64,000 nucleotides of DNA from Thamnaconus septentrionalis (taxonomy: Eukaryota; Chordata; Actinopteri; Tetraodontiformes; Monacanthidae), in NCBI GenBank assembly GCA_009823395.1, contig CM020510.1:11660273-11724272 (forward strand), written 5' to 3'. Positions 57,149-64,000 of the stretch are shown here, one piece after another. Position numbers and translations under genes: made by a program. The notes under the pieces were generated by a model. That model had not been told where the DNA came from. It was given only the letters and a program-made list of their open reading frames with translations, and searched no databases. Position 1 is the stretch's first letter. Every line of letters starts with the position of its first letter.

Positions 57149-58212
57149 TTAACTTGAAAGTTAAACAGAAAAAAAGACTAATAATTGAAACATGCCGACG
57201 TTAAATTTACTGGTTAGGAAAAAAACAATTTTATTTGAATGTGATCTATGCAGATGAAGCATGTGTGTATGTGTGTGTGTGTACTGTATTTTGCTGACAT
57301 GAACATCTGATTCAGTTCAGCCAGCTACTGTTATCACTGGGATTTATGTCTTTTTCAGAGACATCGCAGGCACTTTTACGTTTCCACCTTCGCCTTCGCT
57401 AATAGGTTTCCAAGATGGTGCGTTGCTGCCGTTGCGCTCACATTTATGACGCAACCGCAGAGCTTCCGGCCCGATTCCATCCTTAAAATGGTAATTCTAA
57501 TGTCACCGCGGGTTCTAATGTCTCAGTTGAAAGGGAATCCTTATCAGACACGTAGAGAGGCCCACTAGAGCAGATGTGTGCTCATCACAGTGCTGCGGCA
57601 GGACAATGAAGGTGATGGCAGCTGGCCAGAGATATATGCACTCCCCCTCCTCATAAACTGCTCTCAGGAGAGGAGACGGAATAGTCATCCTCTATATGGA
57701 AATACCCTCTTCCAGCCGCTATTTCGCTCGGAAATTAGTATGCGGTTTTAGTTGCCCTCCTCAAATCAAGCCAAATTCTTGTTTTTCTAGCATGTGATTA
57801 TCTTGCTTGAGTTCCTCTGGTTCTAGTGGGGGAAAGAGATTTTGGGGATTTAAAACCCAAAAGATGAATGTTTTGTGGAATTAAATCACTTAATATAAGA
57901 ATGAGAGTAGTTTTACAAAACAAATAAAAAACAAATGTCTGGACAACAACACACATTTGCGATGCAAACATCATCAAATTGTAAATCAGAAGTATCCTCA
58001 GAATGAGCAGAAATTAAATAAATGCACACAAAGTAAAAACACACAACCACATTGTGCAAACGTACGTTGCTGTGCTAAAACAAACTTTATAAAGACTGAA
58101 TATAGTGACAGGTTTATGCAAAAGCTCATAAACCTTCACCAGAAGGGGTGCAATTTATTTATTTTTTTTAACCCAGACAGCCATCACGCCATCTGTCCAC
58201 AATTACCATTTA

Positions 58213-58251
<39 letters not shown>

Positions 58252-58733
58252 ACCAACTATTTTGTGTGGATTTTCCCTCATAACGTGATGTGAATCTAAA
58301 GTAAGCAGGACAATGTCTGCACAAAAATGCTTGATTTCAAATGAAAAGTGGACACAAACACTGAACCATCACTAACATTGGACATAACTCAGGAGAGACT
58401 AGGAATGTTAAATCCATATGTATATTTTTAATTCATTGCAACTGATAGAGTATTGCTAAGCTGGTTATTTTGTATTTCAATTACTTTGTGTTGATGCACA
58501 AAAAACAAATTCAGTGAAAAGTGTACACACTCATTTGCAGTGAAAGAGCTTTATTCAAATAGCAGATTATTATTATGCATTGGATCCTGGAGGCCTTCCA
58601 TAATAGGTGTCCTTGCAGAATAACTTTTTTTTAACTTTTAGGTATACAGATGTGAAAAGAGGAATGTTTTAATTCAGTAGACTGAATATTTTCAATTTTT
58701 ATCGTCTGATAATATAATATATATATGTATATA

Positions 58734-58774
<41 letters not shown>

Positions 58775-59956
58775 TTTCAAGCAAGGTGAGCGTCGGATAA
58801 AATTCTGGCAATGTGCTGTTGTCATTTTGACGGCAAACAGCAGAGGGCAGCAGACAGTCAACATCTGTTGACCACGCAGCTGACTACATCCGAGTGTCTG
58901 CAGCGAGCCTTGACCCAAACCGATGAGGAACATATGCAGCACACTTTGCAGTCCTGCAGGTGTGAGAAGGTCACACTTGCTGAGGGCGATCAAGTTTAAA
59001 GAGAAAAGATATAAAGATGTCTAAATTTAGAGAAATGCAAATGACTTTATTAAAAAAATAAAATCAGATAATCCCTACAGTATACATTAAATATTCTAAA
59101 AGCAAATTTTGTATAGTATTAGCTTAGTATTTAGTTTAGTATTTTGGTTCCATAATTCAGCATTTTGTTTTATCCTCAGTTCCAAATTTTCGTAATGAGT
59201 TAATTTTGTTTCAGGACACATGTCATCATTTATGTTAATCTGCAGCTTGTTCTCTCAACTGGAAGTCCACAAGGTTGACGTTGCTCCTGTAAAACTCACT
59301 GTGCAAAAAAAAACTGTGTGGCTTGGCCTAAGGTAGAATTTGCCCATCAGATAATGGGGAAAAGCTGATCTATGTACAAGTGCGCTTTGTCTGAATTGCA
59401 TGTGGTGTTTGGACAAACTTGCTGGGGGGGCTCGCTAAAAAGCTGCTGTGAATGTTTTGGGTCACTGTCCAAAGCCAAACAGGACTTTGCAGAACCAAAA
59501 CCATCTCCCTAACATCTGCTCGTGGCTGCTGCCTAATAAAATGCTCAAGAATGCTGCTGCTAAGTCTGCGTGCTTTACTACTTCTGGGGCTACTTCATTT
59601 TTTCCATATGCTGCTGCTGCTGCTGCTGCTGCAGTCATGGGACAGTCTGACTCTGTTGGACCTTCACAGCTCGGTTTCCTACAGACACGCTCTCTGCTGC
59701 AAATGTATAAATACGTGCATGCAACAGCAGCAGCGTCCAACGTTTTTTCGTTCCTCCGGAGCAGGGCCTGATATTTTGTGGTGCAGAATTACTCTCAGTC
59801 TGCAGCTTTGGAATCCCTCCGCCTCACATTGGACACGGTTTTTTTTTTTTGCCTTTTTTTTTTCCTTCATGGCGAGAGCCTTTACCTCGCTGGTGCGTTT
59901 CCCATGTCTATGTGAAATTGTGTGAAAGAGCAGCCCTGAGCAACTCTCTCACTGCC

Positions 59957-59994
<38 letters not shown>

Positions 59995-60230
59995 TGTTTA
60001 GGTGCACAGGCAGCCCAATGTCACCTTGACTACAATCTACAGGAGGCACTGAGGGCGCATTGCATCTGTACGGCAGTGGACAGAGGAGGAAGAGAGGGTG
60101 TACAGTGTATTTCTGTGCCTCCTGGGGTGTGTGTGTGTGTGTGTGTGCGTGTGCGTGAGAGAGATAGAATACGCCAAATTGTGCTTGTGTGTGTATATGT
60201 GTGTGTGCCCGCGCGTGTGTCTGAGGATAG
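57149..60230. other. intergenic region upstream of nova2
   Basis: Contents are (CA)n at 58215-58246, (GT)n at 58738-58771, a CTCF-like motif at 58836-58851, a CTG/CAG-rich short run near 59612-59632 and (GT)n at 59958-59998. A YY1-like AAGATGG word at 57413 precedes a 23-codon frame with no homology. No gene is supported. Confidence 0.5.
58738..58771 (+). repeat. (GT)n microsatellite
   Basis: Perfect GT tract of about 17 units preceded by an AT-rich alternating run. Confidence 0.95.
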
Positions 60231-60249
60231 AGAGAGGGAGAGGGAAAGA

Positions 60250-60486
60250 GTGAGGCGGGTGTAGCTCTCTCAGACGACTCACGGCGCTGGAGGATCCCTT
60301 CTCAGATCCGGGCGGAGCGACGCAGAGATGTCAGGCGGCGCGGCACTCACAGGTGGGTCACACTGCGTCTGGTGGTGGGCACAGGTGCTGCTCGGGTTGC
60401 CATGTTTTCAACTGTGCGTCACGGCTGCTCTCGCACTCACGCAGGAAGCAGCAGACCAGAGCGGTAACTGTTGTCTCTGCAAAAAG
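60250..60486 (+). other. CpG-rich candidate first exon upstream of nova2
   Basis: A CpG-rich stretch contains an ATG at 60328 that opens a 53-codon frame up to a strong donor AAAAAG/GTAAGC (60487). The peptide has a hydrophobic, signal-peptide-like run (CVWWWAQVLLGLPCFQLCV) and then a Cys pair. A second donor, CACAG/GTGGGT (60352), would end the frame after eight codons plus one base, the same phase as the end of nova2 exon 1. The exon may be an alternative nova2 5' exon, an upstream open reading frame, or an unrelated transcript. I do not recognise the protein. Confidence 0.35.
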
Positions 60487-62014
60487 GTAAGCGGAGCGGC
60501 CCTCCGCGAGGGTCATCGGGGTTAAGTCACGTGGGTGGGCCAAGACACACACCGGTGTGAGCAGGTGCGCCTGTTCACACCGGCGGCGACTCGGTTGCAG
60601 TCACGTGATTTCAAACCCACGAGGCCAGCAGGCTCTGCCCTCTGGAGCTGCCGGCCTGCTTGCAGCCCTTCAAACAGCCGCAGCGGGACCTTCAGGCTCC
60701 CGTTCATCCATAATTGCATTTGCCGCTGCTCTAACGGCATAAAAGGGAAGGGAGGGAAGAAAAGAAGAAAAAAAAAACCCGCTGCCGCCGCATCTTTTTC
60801 CACGCCGTCATGTGACCCCACGCGGGCGAATATGGGCCCAGTGTTCGTCCTGTCTACCGGAGAGGATCTCGGCTCGACCAATCGTGTCCCGGCAGAGGCG
60901 TCTCTTTCCTCGTTTTCGACTTTCGCCGACGTGATGCCTTCAAGTCGCGTCGGAAAAAAGATAGCCGGCCAGGCCAGGACGTGCAACCGTGAAAACTCGT
61001 TCCCATTGTTTACCACTCTCGGAAAGGACCACTCTCTCTGTTGGAGGCGATGGTAGAATTTTTGCAAGAAAAAAAAAGTTATTACTTGTATTTGTCTCAA
61101 GCCGCACCCCTGGTCGACACACATCTACTCAACGAATTTCACAACCTTCCTTTACCTTTCAACTTTTACGAACATGGGCAAGATTTTTTTTTTTTTAAAC
61201 CAACAAGCTTAAAAACCCAAACCACTCGAGTCGCGCCTCAACGCCGTATCAAACAAATCACAAGTTTACATGACGCCCCTGAAGGCACCGCGAGGGCCCG
61301 TGACGTCAGCCGCTCCCCTGCGCTCCCTCGAGCAGCCAGCCAGTCAGAGAAGGGATGCTCTGAACGCAAGACTGCAGCATCTTCACCGAGCGATCGAGCA
61401 GCGAAGAGAGAGAGAGAGAGAGGGAGAGGGAGAGAAAAAAAAATCGTCTCTCTTCTCTGTGTGTGTGTGTTTCCTCCAGCGACCCTCGTCAAACACCCCC
61501 GTCACCCCTGGGTGCCTCCAAGATCGGGGAAAAAGGAGGGCAGAGCAGAGAGCGACTCTAACATCCAGCAAGAAACCAATCGGATTTTTTTTTTCTTTTT
61601 TTTAAATCGTTTTTATCCCCATTTTTTAAATGCCTCGCCGACCTTGACATCGCCTCTTTGTCTTTCAGTTGTGCGTTGCTGTTTTTTTCTTGTTGTTTTT
61701 TTCTTGTTGTTTAATTTATTATCGCCCGTCCGCTCGTTCCTGCCGGAGAGGAGCGCCACCATCCTGCACTGCCTGACATGAGTACGCTCTTTTCTCCGGT
61801 CGCAGCGGAATGACACATATCCTAGCTCACATATCGGAAGGTTGATGGGAAGACTGACGCTCGTTTTGCACGTCTGCACTTCTCATCGGCAGAGGTTTTG
61901 ACGGATTTCTCTTGTGGTTTTTCTTTTTTTTTTTTTTTTTTTTTTTTTTTGCTCACCCATCCACCACCGACCTCTCGCTCCGAGCCGCTCCAGCGTTTTC
62001 TCCCTCTTTTCCAG
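60487..62014 (+). other. nova2 5' region: CpG-rich leader or intron
   Basis: GC-rich sequence with GA-rich (61402-61437) and long T tracts (61924-61950). The T tract plus CTCCCTCTTTTCCAG form a strong acceptor ending at 62014, so this interval may be an intron between an upstream first exon and the coding exon. Alternatively it is a long unspliced 5' UTR. Numerous open frames here on both strands are low-complexity and unsupported. Confidence 0.45.
61924..61950 (+). repeat. poly-T run (27 T)
   Basis: Homopolymer tract about 65 bp upstream of a strong splice acceptor. Confidence 0.95.
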
Positions 62015-62268
62015 TGTCCCTGCGCAGCATCTCTCGCGTACGCGCGGTGCACCGACCGGAGAAACGCGCTGCGAAGCCGTTCGCAAGAAAACAGGCGTAA
62101 TTCCTGTATTCCGAAAACCCACTCTCGCCTTTTTTTTCCTCTCGAGGACTCCGCGCTGTTTAAAGCTGCGTAGAAAAAGAGAGAGAGCGGGGGGGAAAGA
62201 GGAAAAAAAAGAGAAAAACAATTTACGCGCAAACGCTGCCGCGAGCATCCAACGAGCGAGCCTGAAAA
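62015..62268 (+). other. nova2 proximal 5' UTR
   Basis: GC-rich leader just upstream of the nova2 ATG. Its 5' boundary at 62015 assumes use of the TTTTCCAG acceptor. Confidence 0.4.
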
Positions 62269-62425
62269 ATGATGGCCGGCGGAGCAGTACAGCAAAACGG
62301 GATTTTCTCAAATCCTCACCATCACAATCAGCAGCCACACATGGAGTCCGATCCCCCGGACTCGCGTAAAAGACCCCTGGAGACTCCGACGGAGGCCAGC
62401 AGCACCAAACGCACCAACACGGGAG
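62269..62425 (+). CDS. nova2: nova2 first coding exon (52 residues plus one base; gene continues beyond window)
   Basis: NOVA proteins are neuronal KH-domain RNA-binding splicing regulators that bind YCAY clusters. The exon encodes MMAGGAVQQNGIFSNPHHHN, then QQPHMESDPPDSRKRPLETP and TEASSTKRTNTG. The DPPDSRKRPLE...TKRTNTG block is the bipartite nuclear-localisation region just before KH1 in NOVA1 and NOVA2. The donor GTAAGG at 62426 leaves one G, which would start the Glu codon of the conserved EDG/EEG that follows. Two adjacent ATGs (62269 and 62272) are possible; an internal Met at residue 25 corresponds to the shorter start of human NOVA2. The MMA..QQNG start resembles human NOVA1 and RKRPLETP resembles NOVA2. 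Synteny with EML2 and GPR4 (all 19q13.3) decides for nova2. KH domains lie outside the window. Confidence 0.85.
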
Positions 62426-64000
62426 GTAAGGAGCAGCGGTGAAGGGGGGTGATGATGCGGGGGTGCCGTGCGGGGGTTTCGGCCAATGTTGTGGCTTCGT
62501 CCGGGAGAAAGGAGAGCAGGTTGATCTGGTTCTTCTTCACAGCGACGTGCTACAGCCCCGTGGTCGCATTTTGTAAATATGGAACGAGCATTTTTACGCC
62601 ATCCTTAAAAATAAGATTAAGGGGGGGACAGCGTTGAAGCAAAAAAGTAGCGCCGCTTTTTTGTTTGTTTTTTTAATGGAAAGGGAACAATGACAGGAAC
62701 TGATGGGGGGGTTTTGGAGGGAAGCCGCCGGTTTCCCTCCTCACACATGCTTTAGATTTAGACGATTGTACCAGTTTTTAATCATTATTCCTATTAGGCT
62801 TTTTATTATTATCTTTACGGCGTCTTTAAGATTTGCGGGCAGCCACACAGCGGCCATGCTGGAGCCGAAATGGAAGGATGTAAACAAGTGAAAGGCAGGT
62901 CGGGCTGGGCGCCTGATGGCTCTCATCCCGTCGACGGATGACCTTGTGATAATCTCACACATCAGCCACCGCCGCCGCTTTTGTGTACAATTACACAAGC
63001 GGATAAACAAGCATCCACGACGGAGCCCGGCCGGAGAGAGTGAGGAGAGGGGAGCAGCTCAGTCTGCGGCAGTGTCTCCAGTGTGCTATGGCAGCGTGTC
63101 AGCCAGTGCCTGTGTATCTATATATATATATTTTAACGCCATTGTTTGCCGGCCTGATATTCAAAATATATTTACATCCTGCAGAAATTACAATTGTTTC
63201 TCCTGAAAATCATTTTTTCCTCCATTATCCTCCGGTTGGATGAAATATGAATATGTCACCATGGCAATCACCATATTTGGTTTTTGTTTACATGCTATCA
63301 TGCGCCAAGCATTCCCATCATCCGACATTACAACCATCAGTAGCCTATCCTGGCCATGCAACCCCATCATGGACATTTTGGATGCACTATATACATACAC
63401 CTTTCAAATGTGTGCTCTGCACGCCAGCGACGTGCACGGGGTGATGACAAGAAGACTTTTTTGTTGTTGTTGAAAGAGGTCCTTTAAAATTAGATTCTGT
63501 TATTTTTTTTCTCTCCCCCTGACGCCCTCGGTGCAGACTGTAAACACATCGACCTGCTTATGTAAGACAAAGAGAAACATGCCGAATTTGGGAACTAATG
63601 TAGTGGTCTTAAAACTTGAATGCAGACAGACTGATATTACATGCAGCTGTGCTTTAAATGTCTGTAAACTGGTCAGTTCATTGTGAACAGTTTTTCCTAA
63701 TATTTTTAGGCTAAAGCAAAAAAATAATAATTATTTCATGTTTGTTGGATTCAAAACAATCCATGCCTGTAATTGAAAAATAGATATTTAAGGATAAATA
63801 AATAATGAATACAATACTGAAAAAAAATGTAGGTCTACTGCAAAATTGACCAGTAATCGATCAGTGATATTATGTCAGAAGTGAACACTTATTCTACAGC
63901 AATGACCTGACTTCCTGTTACTACAACTGTCCGGGATTTCCCAAACAAAGCTCAGATGGCACCACGGGGAAGCTAAAATCTCAGCAGAGGTGTCGAGTGT
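62426..64000 (+). other. nova2 intron 1 (5' part)
   Basis: No further exon is seen before the window ends. The first 600 bp are CpG-rich. An RFX X-box-like word (GTCACCATGGCAAT) lies at 63255-63268, within a stretch of about 200 bp of unusually complex, repeat-free sequence that could be a conserved element. Confidence 0.7.

Noticed and set aside
57415..57486. Short frame MVRCCRCAHIYD... resembling the start of a THAP domain
   Set aside because: Only the first few residues fit; the THAP C2CH pattern does not continue and a stop comes after 23 codons.
61041..61781. 246-codon plus-strand frame upstream of nova2
   Set aside because: Phe- and Lys-rich low-complexity translation of T-rich and A-rich runs in the presumed 5' leader or intron.

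Overview
The window is from a ray-finned fish (teleost) nuclear genome. The grounds are spliced genes with GT-AG introns, vertebrate-specific protein families, dense (CA)n/(GT)n and tri- and tetranucleotide microsatellites, and teleost-type interspersed repeats. No prokaryotic, organellar or viral genes are seen. The three recognisable genes all lie on the + strand. They are homologues of human EML2, GPR4 and NOVA2, which all lie on human 19q13.3, so this is a conserved, rearranged synteny block.

Layout. (1) 1-16.1 kb: eml2, with 21 coding exons read from 1580 to the stop at 14818, then a 3' UTR to a polyadenylation signal at 16051. The 5'-most exon or exons of the long form lie upstream of what I can support. 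A second, internal promoter with its own short coding first exon (3974-3990) joins in frame to the common exons and predicts a 648-residue short isoform. (2) 16.1-43.2 kb: non-coding DNA with microsatellites, a CpG-rich promoter-like island at 21.7-22.1 kb, a 5'-truncated LINE with target-site duplications (24308-25019), a fold-back repeat near 27.5 kb and a non-autonomous hAT element with a perfect 8-bp duplication (31041-31265). (3) 43.2-46.2 kb: gpr4, a proton-sensing class A GPCR. Its coding region is split by two introns, and the histidine pair at the top of TM2 in the human receptor is replaced by Gln-Arg. (4) 46.2-60.2 kb: non-coding, with an NF-Y/ETS promoter-like segment at 52.8-53.15 kb and a teleost LINE/SINE-type repeat at 56.9-57.15 kb. 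(5) 60.2-64 kb: CpG-rich 5' region and first coding exon of nova2 (62269-62425), which runs out of the window in intron 1. An upstream CpG-rich exon candidate at 60.25-60.49 kb may be an alternative nova2 5' exon.

The genes do not form a pathway. EML2 is a microtubule-binding WD-repeat protein, GPR4 an acid-sensing receptor and NOVA2 a neuronal splicing regulator. What links them is ancestry: their paralogues (EML1/EML5, GPR65/GPR68, NOVA1) lie together on human chromosome 14, so this is one arm of an old vertebrate paralogon. I found no convincing new molecular system. The most useful observations are the gpr4 histidine loss and introns, the alternative eml2 and nova2 5' ends, and the precisely delimited transposon copies. 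Exon boundaries were read by eye from splice consensus, reading-frame continuity and recalled family sequences. No alignment or expression data were available.
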